Assembly: GCA_902803675.1 (NCBI GenBank)
Contig: CADCQZ010000302.1
Span: forward strand, 1-5,339
Direction of reading: 5' to 3'
From: an uncultured Eubacteriales bacterium
Lineage (GTDB): Bacteria > Bacillota_A > Clostridia > Christensenellales > Aristaeellaceae
Length of the DNA stretch: 5,339 nucleotides
Under the pieces are notes generated by a model. That model had not been told where the DNA came from. It saw only the letters and a program-made list of their open reading frames with translations, and searched no databases. Shown here one piece after another: positions 1 to 5,339 of the stretch (the first letter of the stretch is position 1; each line of letters opens with the position of its first letter). Made by a program: the position numbers and the translations under genes.

Positions 1-387
1 ACGGTCAAGTACATCCCCTTCGCCAGCCGGTCCGCCCTCAACAGCATGATGCAGCTCTCAGGCGAGATCGAGGAGGCGGCGATCATCCAGGACATCCCCT
101 GGTGGAAGCGGATGTTCAAGATCATCATCCCCATCCAGAAGACCTCCATCATCAGCGGCTATCTGCTGCCGTTCATGACCTGCCTGAGAGAGCTGACACT
201 GTTCATGCTGCTGTGCGGCCAGGGCAAGATCATCACCACCATGCTCGGGTATTTCGACGAGATGGGCCTGTACGCGTTCTCAAGCGGCATCAACCTGATC
301 CTGATCGTCGTCATCCTGGCGTTCAACACGCTGGTCAACAAGCTGACCGGCGCGAGCATCGACTCCGGTATCGGCAGTGACAAATAA
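1..387 (+). CDS. ABC importer permease, C-terminal part (5' end outside window)
   Basis: This is the last 128 residues of an inner-membrane permease of a binding-protein-dependent ABC importer; the reading frame is open from base 1, so the start lies outside the window. The EAA loop that docks on the ATPase is visible at fragment residues 22-44 (E25-A26-A27 through I-I-I-P44), followed by a hydrophobic segment at about 49-73 and a last membrane segment at about 95-116. The stretch SGYLLPFMTCLRELTLFMLL resembles the region after the EAA loop in FbpB-type (ferric iron, phosphonate or polyamine) permeases. The EAA loop normally reads EAA-x3-G; here the glycine position is Asp31. An ATPase gene follows after 18 nt, so the two form one operon. 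The substrate cannot be read from this fragment; iron is only one possibility. I am sure of the permease call and unsure of the ligand. Confidence 0.88.
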   Translation, partial: TVKYIPFASRSALNSMMQLSGEIEEAAIIQDIPWWKRMFKIIIPIQKTSIISGYLLPFMTCLRELTLFMLLCGQGKIITTMLGYFDEMGLYAFSSGINLILIVVILAFNTLVNKLTGASIDSGIGSDK

Positions 388-390
388 ACC

Positions 391-397
391 AAGGGGG
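391..397 (+). promoter_or_regulatory. Ribosome binding site for the ABC ATPase
   Basis: AAGGGGG lies 8 nt before ATG 406. This spacing decides the start: a TTG at 400 in the same frame would leave only 2 nt after the site, so ATG 406 is preferred. Confidence 0.7.
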
Positions 398-405
398 ATT
401 TGAAA

Positions 406-1764
406 ATGTCTCGCATCGAATTAACGGATATCACCAAGCGCTGGGGCGGGTATTACGCCGTGGAGCATCTGAACCTGAAGATCGAGGATAACGCTTTCGT
501 GACCCTGCTGGGCCCGTCGGGCTGCGGCAAGACCACCACCCTGAGGATGATCGCCGGTCTGGAGACGCCCACCGAGGGCCGTATCACCATCGACGGCGTG
601 CCGGTGTTCGACAGCGCTCAGGGGATCAACATCCCGCCGAACAAGCGCCGTGTGGGCTTCCTGTTCCAGAATTACGCCCTGTGGCCCAATATGACCGTGT
701 ACCAGAACATCGCTTTCGGCCTGAGCAACATCAACGAGGCCGGGCTCTCCGTGACCGAGGCGGGCGAGGTGGTCCGGACCAATCCGTCCGAGGCGACCGG
801 CCCGGCCAGAAAGCTGACGAAAGAAGAGATCAAGCGCGTGGTGGACAGGGTCAGCGCCATCGTGAAGATCGGCCAGTTCCTGGACCGCTATCCTTCCGAA
901 CTTTCCGGGGGCCAGCAGCAGCGCGTGGCCATCGCGCGTACGCTCGCGCCGAGCCCCCGGGTGCTGTTCATGGACGAGCCGCTGTCCAACCTGGACGCCA
1001 AGCTGCGCCTTGAGATGCGTTCAGAACTGCAGCGTCTGCACCTGAGCACCGGGTCCACCTTCGTATACGTGACCCATGACCAGATGGAGGCCATGACCCT
1101 GGCAACGAAGATCTGTCTGATCGACAACGGCCGCCTGCAGCAGTACGACGAGCCCCTGACGGTCTATAACCGGCCGAAGAATCTCTTCGTGGCGGACTTC
1201 GTGGGCAATCCGGCGGTCAATTTCATCGAGGCCACAGGCACACAGGGGGCCGGCGGCCTCGTGGACCTGACGATCTTCGACAAGGTCCGCGCCTCTTTCA
1301 AGCCCGAGGGCGGCCTGCTTTTGAGTGACTGGGCCCGGGATAACGCCAGGGACGAGGAAGAAGAAGCGCTCAGGTTCAAGGAGATCGCGTCCAGGGCCGG
1401 GTATGTGGAGAAGACCAACAAGGATGTGCCCTTCCCGTACCATATCGCCATGGTGGATGATCCGGGCACCAGGCGGAGGGAACCCAAGGAGGACGACTTT
1501 GTCCTCGGCGTCCGGCCCGAGTTCGTGCATATCTCCGATGACGGGGCCATCGAGGGCGAGGTGTTCAGCGCCATGCCCACCGGCATGGAGACCACCGTGC
1601 GCATCCGGGTGGGCAACTACCTGCTCACCAGCGTGATGTTCGGCGGCCTGATCTACAAGATCGGGCAGAAGGTGCGCCTGTCCTTCACCGGGAATAACGT
1701 GATGCTCTTCTCCCGCGTGAACGGCAAGCTGATCACCGAGGGCAGCCTGGACATCCGGTCATGA
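406..1764 (+). CDS. ABC importer ATP-binding protein (MalK/FbpC-like, long form)
   Basis: This 452-residue protein is the cytoplasmic ATPase that powers the importer whose permease lies 18 nt upstream. All nucleotide-binding motifs are present: Walker A GPSGCGKTT at 36-44, Q-loop Gln88, signature LSGGQ at 166-170, Walker B VLFMDE at 186-191, D-loop SNLD at 194-197 and switch His224. A C-terminal MOP/TOBE-type regulatory domain follows, with the MalK-like LGVRPEFVHI at 367-376. Two stretches make the protein longer than the usual 350-370 residues. About 30 extra residues at 107-138 lie between the Q-loop and the signature, in the helical subdomain that touches the permease. An acidic, charged insertion of roughly 50-60 residues at about 305-363 lies inside the regulatory domain. 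The catalytic residues are intact, so I expect an active ATPase. Relatives serve sugar, ferric iron, polyamine or phosphonate importers; the substrate here is not known. Confidence 0.93.
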   Translation: MSRIELTDITKRWGGYYAVEHLNLKIEDNAFVTLLGPSGCGKTTTLRMIAGLETPTEGRITIDGVPVFDSAQGINIPPNKRRVGFLFQNYALWPNMTVYQNIAFGLSNINEAGLSVTEAGEVVRTNPSEATGPARKLTKEEIKRVVDRVSAIVKIGQFLDRYPSELSGGQQQRVAIARTLAPSPRVLFMDEPLSNLDAKLRLEMRSELQRLHLSTGSTFVYVTHDQMEAMTLATKICLIDNGRLQQYDEPLTVYNRPKNLFVADFVGNPAVNFIEATGTQGAGGLVDLTIFDKVRASFKPEGGLLLSDWARDNARDEEEEALRFKEIASRAGYVEKTNKDVPFPYHIAMVDDPGTRRREPKEDDFVLGVRPEFVHISDDGAIEGEVFSAMPTGMETTVRIRVGNYLLTSVMFGGLIYKIGQKVRLSFTGNNVMLFSRVNGKLITEGSLDIRS

Positions 1765-1781
1765 TGGCCATAGGATCAAAA

Positions 1782-1838
1782 AACAGAGCGAAAACCTGCG
1801 AAATATCACAAAATAAAACTTGCATTTGATGCTCTGTT
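1782..1838. repeat. 8-bp inverted repeat around the rpsT promoter
   Basis: AACAGAGC (1782-1789) and its exact reverse complement GCTCTGTT (1831-1838) are separated by 41 nt. The right arm lies in the spacer between the -35 and -10 boxes of the predicted rpsT promoter and the left arm lies upstream of it. In RNA it would be a weak long-loop stem with no U-tract, so it is not a standard terminator. It may be an operator or simply chance. Confidence 0.35.
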
Positions 1839-1848
1839 GTGGTAAAAT
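1820..1848 (+). promoter_or_regulatory. Sigma-70/sigma-A type promoter for rpsT
   Basis: The -35 box TTGCAT (1820-1825) and the -10 box TAAAAT (1843-1848) are separated by the ideal 17 nt, and TGG at 1840-1842 supplies an extended -10. The boxes sit in an AT-rich patch within otherwise GC-rich sequence. Transcription would start near 1855, giving a leader of about 38 nt before the rpsT ATG. The strength of the match suits a highly expressed ribosomal protein gene. Confidence 0.8.
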
Positions 1849-1876
1849 AGCTGACGCTGTAGAGCAGTAAGTTGAT

Positions 1877-1885
1877 GGGAGGTGA
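1877..1885 (+). promoter_or_regulatory. Ribosome binding site for rpsT
   Basis: GGGAGGTGA is a near-perfect Shine-Dalgarno sequence 7 nt before ATG 1893. It settles the start in favour of MPNI and against the in-frame TTG at 1872, which lies upstream of the site. Confidence 0.85.
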
Positions 1886-1892
1886 AAGAGAG

Positions 1893-2159
1893 ATGCCCAA
1901 TATCCAGTCCGCAAAGAAGCGCGTGAAGGTCAGCGAAAAGAAAAATCTGCGGAATCGTATGGTGAGATCCGGCGTGAAAACCAGCATGAAGAAGTTCAAC
2001 GCCGCTCTGGACGCAGGTGTGGAACCCGCTAAAGCGCAACTGAGCGCCACCACCTCCGCTGTCGATAAGGCTGTTACCAAGGGCGTTATGCACAAGAACG
2101 CCGCTAACCGCATCAAGGCGCGTATGGCTCTGGCAGTTGACAAGGCAAGCCGCGCTTGA
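1893..2159 (+). CDS. rpsT: 30S ribosomal protein S20
   Basis: This 88-residue basic protein is S20, a primary binder of 16S rRNA in the small ribosomal subunit. The N-terminus MPNIQSAKKRVKVSEKKNLR and the following RNRMVRSGVKTSMKKF are hallmark S20 sequence, and the C-terminal KGVMHKNAANRIKARM matches the family's conserved KG-x-x-H-KN-x-A-x-RKKSR region. Length is typical (about 85-90 residues). It has its own promoter, ribosome binding site and terminator, so it behaves as a single-gene unit even though it follows the ABC operon on the same strand. In many Bacillota rpsT sits beside holA or gpr; neither is seen in this window. Only the Arg/Lys-rich tail is slightly unusual, with RIKARMALAVDKASRA in place of the more basic consensus. 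Confidence 0.98.
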   Translation: MPNIQSAKKRVKVSEKKNLRNRMVRSGVKTSMKKFNAALDAGVEPAKAQLSATTSAVDKAVTKGVMHKNAANRIKARMALAVDKASRA

Positions 2160-2174
2160 GATCGATGATGAGTT

Positions 2175-2208
2175 GACCCGCGGATCATATCCGCGGGTCT
2201 TTGATTTT
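2175..2208 (+). terminator. Rho-independent terminator of rpsT
   Basis: GACCCGCGGAT (2175-2185) pairs perfectly with ATCCGCGGGTC (2189-2199), an 11-bp GC-rich stem with a 3-nt CAT loop. It is followed by the T-rich tail TTTGATTTT. It begins 15 nt after the rpsT stop codon. Confidence 0.9.
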
Positions 2209-2231
2209 GACAAGGTGCTGCGGCACGATAT

Positions 2232-2236
2232 GGAGG
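2232..2236 (+). promoter_or_regulatory. Ribosome binding site for the CofE-like gene
   Basis: GGAGG lies 6 nt before ATG 2243 and decides the start. The frame is open further back to a TTG at 2201, but that codon falls inside the rpsT terminator tail and has no ribosome binding site. Confidence 0.7.
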
Positions 2237-2242
2237 ATCGGT

Positions 2243-2992
2243 ATGGGTATCATTCCATCCAGGAATCTGGAAGAGCAGAGAAGAGAAGAAAACGGGATCA
2301 CGTATTTTGACCGCGGGATCATCGAAGGCGCGAACGGCAGGAAGTACCGCCGCTTCGCGATCCAGACCCATTTTGTCCAGCGGGGAGAGGATCAGGCGGC
2401 CCTGGTGGAAAAATACGTCCGGCCTCTGTACCGTGAAGGCGATGTGCTGTCCTTCGGCGCGAAGGTCATGTGCATGTGCGTGGAATCGGTCAAGACCAGG
2501 GACGAAGTCAAGCCCGGCTTCTGGGCGAATTTCCTCTGGCGCTTCGCCGCGATCAATCACACCGGTGTGGGCATGCATGAGCCCTACAAGCTCCAGCTGG
2601 TCATCGATATCTGCGGCCTTCCCAGGGTGCTCCTGGCCACTTTCCTGTCGGCGGTGACCAAGCCCTTCGGTGTCCACGGCGTGTTCTACAAGGTCTGCGG
2701 CAAAGGCGTGGGCGGTATCGACGGGTTCTATTTCCGTTCCAGCTTCGATATCTATAAGGAAATGGCCCTGATCAATCCGGACAACCCGGTGGAACTGTGC
2801 AACGATCTTGCGAAAAAGACCGGCATCCCCGTGGTGCTGATGGACGCCAACGATCTTCAGCGGGACCAGCTGGGCAAGTCCGACGGTTTCCCCCTGACGG
2901 ACGAGGAGATCCAGGACGCCATGAAGGACAATCCCTCCGGGCAGGGCGATGAGCTGACGCCCCTCATCCTGATCAGGCCGGTCAATGACTGA
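2243..2992 (+). CDS. CofE-like protein (F420-0:gamma-glutamyl ligase family, role unknown)
   Basis: This 249-residue soluble protein resembles a clostridial family usually annotated as coenzyme F420-0:L-glutamate ligase (CofE domain), judged from memory of family sequences. CofE adds glutamate to F420-0 in a GTP-dependent reaction. The matching parts are the N-terminal RFAIQTHFVQRGED (37-50), the amphipathic ALVEKYVRPLYREGDVLSFG (53-72, resembling the CofE 'GDD...GDV...K' block), the central GLPRVL (125-130) and GVGGIDGFY (155-163), a DANDL motif (201-205) with acidic residues suited to metal binding, and the C-terminal NPSGQGDELTP (230-240). No membrane segment or signal peptide is seen. No F420 biosynthesis partner (cofC, cofD, fbiA) is in the window, and most Clostridia are not known to make F420, so the true substrate is open; a gamma-glutamyl or amide ligation on another molecule is conceivable. 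The family call is moderately sure, the reaction is not. Confidence 0.62.
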   Translation: MGIIPSRNLEEQRREENGITYFDRGIIEGANGRKYRRFAIQTHFVQRGEDQAALVEKYVRPLYREGDVLSFGAKVMCMCVESVKTRDEVKPGFWANFLWRFAAINHTGVGMHEPYKLQLVIDICGLPRVLLATFLSAVTKPFGVHGVFYKVCGKGVGGIDGFYFRSSFDIYKEMALINPDNPVELCNDLAKKTGIPVVLMDANDLQRDQLGKSDGFPLTDEEIQDAMKDNPSGQGDELTPLILIRPVND

Positions 2993-3005
2993 CGGGACCG
3001 TTTGT

Positions 3006-3037
3006 AAAAGATCCTCCCTTTCCGGGAGGGTCTTTTT
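3006..3037. terminator. Bidirectional rho-independent terminator between convergent units
   Basis: The arms AAAAGATCCTCCC (3006-3018) and GGGAGGGTCTTTT (3024-3036) form a 13-bp stem with one G-T wobble and a TTTCC loop. On the + strand the right arm runs into TTTTT and ends the CofE-like transcript, 14 nt after its stop codon. Read on the - strand the A-rich left arm becomes a U-tract, so the same hairpin can also stop the operon arriving from the right. Confidence 0.87.
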
Positions 3038-3098
3038 ATAGTGACGGCGGGCTGCTTTGGCCGTGGGGGGACTCTCGGCCCCGGCGCCGCCCGGTTCC

Positions 3099-3575
3099 TC
3101 AGGCTTCGTTGACCAGTTTGCCCGTCATGTGCTCCACCGTGATCTCCCAGACCAGGGTGGCTTTGCCGGACCGGGCGATCTCATCGTCGGCGTACTCTGT
3201 TCCGCAGGGGAATTTGGCGCACAGCTTGCGCGCCACCAACATGGCGGCGGCCTGATCTTCCATGGGCTTCGCCCGGCCGAAAAGGATGACGCACCTGACG
3301 TTCAGGGCCCATTCGCCCTCCCGACGAAAGCCCCTGTCATAGACACAGAAGCACACCCTGTCGTCCTTTTTAAGGGCATCCACCCTGTGGCCGATCTTCC
3401 CGGAGTGAAAATAGAGTTTCCCGGCCGCGGCATCGTACCAGTGGTTCACAGGGGTCCCGTAAGGCCAGCCGTCGTCTCCCGTGACGGAGAGGACGCCCCG
3501 GGTCTCATGGAGCAGGATCTCTTCGCATTCCTGTTTCGTCAGGGCCTGCTTTTCACGCCGCATGGGTCTGAACAT
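3099..3575 (-). CDS. Pyridoxamine 5'-phosphate oxidase-fold flavin-binding protein (NimA-like)
   Basis: This 158-residue protein belongs to the split-barrel flavin-binding superfamily that includes pyridoxamine phosphate oxidase and the NimA nitroimidazole-resistance proteins. It is probably a cytoplasmic FMN-dependent oxidoreductase; the substrate is unknown. Diagnostic parts are the N-terminal MFRPMRR (1-7), RGVLSVTGDDGWPYGTPVNH (26-45, the first strands and flavin-contact region), KLYFHSGKIGHRVDALK (53-69) and DRVCFCV (72-78), with the C-terminal VEHMTGKLVNE (147-157). I chose ATG 3575, giving MFRPMRR as in clostridial relatives, with AGGAGG 7 nt upstream. An ATG at 3581 (MNMFRPMRR) overlaps the FRG gene's stop as ATGA and is the alternative. 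It is the last gene of the operon and ends about 60 nt before the shared terminator. Whether it confers nitroimidazole resistance cannot be judged from sequence. Confidence 0.87.
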   Translation of the reverse strand: MFRPMRREKQALTKQECEEILLHETRGVLSVTGDDGWPYGTPVNHWYDAAAGKLYFHSGKIGHRVDALKKDDRVCFCVYDRGFRREGEWALNVRCVILFGRAKPMEDQAAAMLVARKLCAKFPCGTEYADDEIARSGKATLVWEITVEHMTGKLVNEA

Positions 3576-3577
3576 GT

Positions 3578-4411
3578 TCATTCCTCCTCCTGATCTTCCG
3601 CGCCGGGCCGTACGGGATTGTAGACAGGCCCCAGGGCCGCGTACCGCCTTGTGATCCATTTGCAGATGCCGTCAAGGCCGGGATAGATCATCCGTTCGGA
3701 AATATTGATGTAGTCGAGCTTGTCCCTGATCTCCAGCTTCACCGCTGCGGGCAGGGTGATCTTTTTGAGGAAGGCGTCCGCTCCGGGCATCTCGTCGAGG
3801 CACACCCGGGGATCGCTGCACAGGGAGAACAGGGCGTACTGGTTGGCGATGCGGTCCACCAGGCTGGACGGCTCGAAAAAGAGCGTGAACGGCCGGCCCT
3901 CCTCCAGATAGGTCAGATCGTCCAGATCCATGGCCAGATGGTCCAGGGTGTCTATGCTGAACACATTGGCCCTGTCAGCCTTGAGCCGGTTTCTGAGCAC
4001 CTGAGGCAGCAGCTCGTTCATCTGGTCCAGATCCGCACAGTAGATCACCCCGTCCAGGCCGAACTGGTCCTGGTTCTCCGTGGCGAAATGAGCCGCTACC
4101 AGAGGGGAGTAGGTCCAGTCCAGCAGGCGGGTGGGCAGGCCGTACTGCTGCCCGATGGTCAGGATCTGCCACACGGAGGTAGCCCCGTTCAGGTCGGCGT
4201 ACCCGTATTTCTTCAATGAACGCAGCATCTGCTTTTCCAGTGTCAGGTCATGGGCGCAGGCGCGGATCAGGGAGGGGCTCAGATCCCATGACGCGTCGCC
4301 CATGCCCCGGTAGATGCAGTTGTTGCGGTAACGGCGGATCTTGGGGTCCCATACTCCGTCGAATATGACCTTTTGCAGGTCCTCCCAGCTGTGTACGACG
4401 TATTCTTTCAT
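3578..4411 (-). CDS. FRG-domain protein
   Basis: This 277-residue protein carries an FRG domain, named for its (F/Y)RG motif. Visible parts in order are IYRGMGDASWDLSPSLIRA (33-51) holding the YRG, QQYGLPTRLLDWTYSPLVAA (88-107), FFEPSSLVDRIANQYALFSL (178-197, matching the family's Arg...Gln-x-x-(L/V)-F pattern) and the C-terminal MIYPGLDGICKWI (241-253). The domain spans nearly the whole protein, and no other domain, signal peptide or membrane segment is seen. The domain's biochemical function is, to my knowledge, not firmly established. ATG 4411 is preceded by AAAGGAG with 7 nt spacing. It begins 19 nt after the DHHW-like gene. Its stop codon TGA overlaps the alternative ATG of the next gene, and its last codons GAG-GAG-GAA double as that gene's ribosome binding site. 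The family call is confident; the role is unknown. Confidence 0.88.
   Translation of the reverse strand: MKEYVVHSWEDLQKVIFDGVWDPKIRRYRNNCIYRGMGDASWDLSPSLIRACAHDLTLEKQMLRSLKKYGYADLNGATSVWQILTIGQQYGLPTRLLDWTYSPLVAAHFATENQDQFGLDGVIYCADLDQMNELLPQVLRNRLKADRANVFSIDTLDHLAMDLDDLTYLEEGRPFTLFFEPSSLVDRIANQYALFSLCSDPRVCLDEMPGADAFLKKITLPAAVKLEIRDKLDYINISERMIYPGLDGICKWITRRYAALGPVYNPVRPGAEDQEEE
3582..3590 (-). promoter_or_regulatory. Ribosome binding site inside the 3' end of the FRG gene
   Basis: Read on the - strand this is GGAGGAGGA. It encodes the last glutamates of the FRG protein and also serves as the Shine-Dalgarno sequence of the flavin-binding protein gene, 7 nt before ATG 3575 or 4 nt (using the first GGAGG) before ATG 3581. 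This arrangement favours translational coupling. Confidence 0.75.
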
Positions 4412-4418
4412 GATGCCG

Positions 4419-4425
4419 CTCCTTT
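4419..4425 (-). promoter_or_regulatory. Ribosome binding site for the FRG gene
   Basis: AAAGGAG on the - strand lies 7 nt before ATG 4411, inside the 19-nt gap after the DHHW-like gene. No promoter fits in this gap, so the FRG gene must be read from upstream. Confidence 0.75.
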
Positions 4426-4430
4426 ATCGT

Positions 4431-5339
4431 TCAGTACTTGAGCCTGGCGAAGGCCGTGGAGGTCGTCAGGCTGTCCAGGCAGTACACTGCCAGTACCTGA
4501 TCCACATCCCCCAGATCGGATATCCGGCCCCGGAAGGCCCTTAAGTCCACCATGATCACCCGGGCGTAATGCCCCGCCAGAAGGGGGCACAGGCTGTTGC
4601 CGTAGGAATCCTTGAGCATCAGGAGAGTGCCGCCTGTCCCGCCATCCCGGGTGATCACGGTGAGGCCGTGGTTGCCGTCCAGGTATACCTGATACGGATC
4701 GGTCCCCGTCAGGTGTTCCCGGAAGAACAGGCTGATCGCCGATCCTGCGTCATCCATCGTGACAGTGTAGCGCTCGCCGTCCTCCCACAGGCAGATGTCT
4801 TCGGGCTTTGTGAGCCACAGCCCCGATCGGTTGTAGCAGGTCCCCCGGAACACATTGAAGGCGGTCACCGTAAAATTATCCGCGTTCCTGGCCTGAAGTC
4901 CCAGAGCATCACAGCACAGGGTATAGGCTTTGTAAGCGCCTTTATCGTTCCAGTGAGGATCCGTGCGGTAGTACAGCTCCCCGTCGGAAAACGCGTCCAG
5001 GGTGGGGATCACCTTTAGGCCGCTGGCCTGCGCGCGCCCGAGCAGCTCCGCGTCATGATACTCCAGGGGCGCTGTGCCGTTTCTTCCCCGGACGTATCCG
5101 GCGGTGGGCGGTGTGATCAGGGTGAGGGGAAGCCCGCTGGCCTCTTGAAACCGCAGGAGCGCGTCCAGGTTCCTGTCCATCTGGTCCGTATCTTCGCTCA
5201 GGGGACGCTCGTTGAGAGCGCCGCCGAAGGAGAGGATCTCCTCGTCGATGCCCATGCCGGTGACCCGCTTGCGGACGGCATCCGTGCCGGTGAGCAGGTC
5301 TCTCATGGGCAGGCGGTCGCTCAGGTAATCTTCCGTCTC
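4431..5339 (-). CDS. DHHW-family / AlgX-AlgJ-like SGNH-type protein, 5' end outside window
   Basis: The frame is open to the window edge, so 302 residues are seen without the N-terminus. The first visible residues, ETEDYLSDRLPMRDLL, fit the family's 'F-x-D-x-(F/L)-P-x-R' region near the N-terminus, so ATG 5306 is an internal methionine and not the start. The Asp-x-His motif appears as DPHW at fragment residues 127-130 (RTDPHWNDKGAY), and the nucleophile block LKDSYGNS at 242-249 offers Ser245; in AlgX and AlgJ the matching Asp, His and Ser form the O-acetyltransferase triad. The tail LLAGHYARVIMVDLRAF is typical of clostridial DHHW proteins. Such proteins are usually anchored outside the membrane and often sit beside an MBOAT acyltransferase gene. 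An N-terminal membrane anchor and an MBOAT neighbour would lie beyond base 5339. Acetylation of a surface glycan is an inference. Confidence 0.85.
   Translation of the reverse strand, partial: ETEDYLSDRLPMRDLLTGTDAVRKRVTGMGIDEEILSFGGALNERPLSEDTDQMDRNLDALLRFQEASGLPLTLITPPTAGYVRGRNGTAPLEYHDAELLGRAQASGLKVIPTLDAFSDGELYYRTDPHWNDKGAYKAYTLCCDALGLQARNADNFTVTAFNVFRGTCYNRSGLWLTKPEDICLWEDGERYTVTMDDAGSAISLFFREHLTGTDPYQVYLDGNHGLTVITRDGGTGGTLLMLKDSYGNSLCPLLAGHYARVIMVDLRAFRGRISDLGDVDQVLAVYCLDSLTTSTAFARLKY

Noticed and set aside
1021..1616. - strand open frames opposite the ABC ATPase
   Set aside because: The sense strand encodes an ATPase with all motifs intact, and the antisense products are rich in low-complexity residues with no family features.
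2207..2234. Possible promoter TTGACA-N16-TATGGA before the CofE-like gene
   Set aside because: The -35 box is perfect but the -10 matches poorly and overlaps the ribosome binding site; transcription would begin at about the start codon. Part of the box is also in the terminator tail.
1733..2677. Long - strand open frame (314 codons) across the rpsT region
   Set aside because: It lies antisense to rpsT and the CofE-like gene and crosses a promoter and a terminator. Its sequence shows no family features, and high GC explains such open shadow frames.
3038..3098. GC-rich 61-nt gap downstream of the flavin-binding gene
   Set aside because: I looked for a second terminator or small RNA and found only weak, imperfect GC pairings without a T-tract.
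3057..3593. + strand open frame of 178 codons opposite the flavin-binding gene
   Set aside because: It is the antisense shadow of a well-supported PPOX-fold gene, has no ribosome binding site I can see, and shows no recognisable motif.
3576..3659. Longer N-terminus for the flavin-binding protein starting at 3659
   Set aside because: It would overlap the FRG gene by over 80 nt, and the added residues do not look like the family, which begins MFRPMRR.
4569..5018. + strand open frame opposite the DHHW-like gene
   Set aside because: It is a shadow of the supported - strand gene, without a ribosome binding site or known motif.
1..5339. CRISPR array, tRNA, rRNA, insertion sequence or phage attachment site
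   Set aside because: I saw no regularly spaced repeats, cloverleaf, transposase motif or long terminal inverted repeats; nearly all bases are covered by ordinary genes.

Overview
The window looks like a chromosomal segment from an anaerobic, Gram-positive-type bacterium of the Bacillota (Clostridia), probably host-associated. I infer this from the strong GGAGG-type ribosome binding sites, the clostridial character of a DHHW-family protein, an MFRPMRR-type flavin-binding protein and a CofE-like protein, and a long-form ABC ATPase beside an FbpB-like permease. Base composition is GC-rich by eye, which favours a high-GC clostridial lineage, but I cannot place it at family level. I see no mobile element, CRISPR array, tRNA or rRNA.

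Layout: bases 1-1764 (+) hold the end of an ABC importer operon, with the C-terminal part of a binding-protein-dependent permease followed by its ATPase (452 aa). An AT-rich gap carries a good sigma-70 type promoter (TTGCAT-N17-TAAAAT with an extended -10) for rpsT (ribosomal protein S20, 1893-2159), which ends at a perfect 11-bp hairpin terminator. Next on the same strand is a 249-aa CofE-like (F420-0:gamma-glutamyl ligase-like) protein of unknown role, closed by a second hairpin that can work in both directions.

From 5339 back to 3099 (-) lies a tight three-gene operon. In order of transcription it has a DHHW/AlgX-like SGNH-type protein (N-terminus outside the window), an FRG-domain protein, and a pyridoxamine 5'-phosphate oxidase-fold flavin-binding protein. 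The gaps are 19 nt and then a stop/start overlap or 2 nt, so the three are likely co-transcribed and the last two translationally coupled. The two strands converge on the hairpin at about 3006-3037.

Most of the window is ordinary. The points most worth a second look are the FRG-domain gene placed between an O-acetyltransferase-like gene and a flavoprotein gene, the CofE-like protein directly behind rpsT, the insertions in the ABC ATPase with an altered EAA loop in its permease, and an inverted repeat overlapping the rpsT promoter. I found no convincing sign of an entirely new system.
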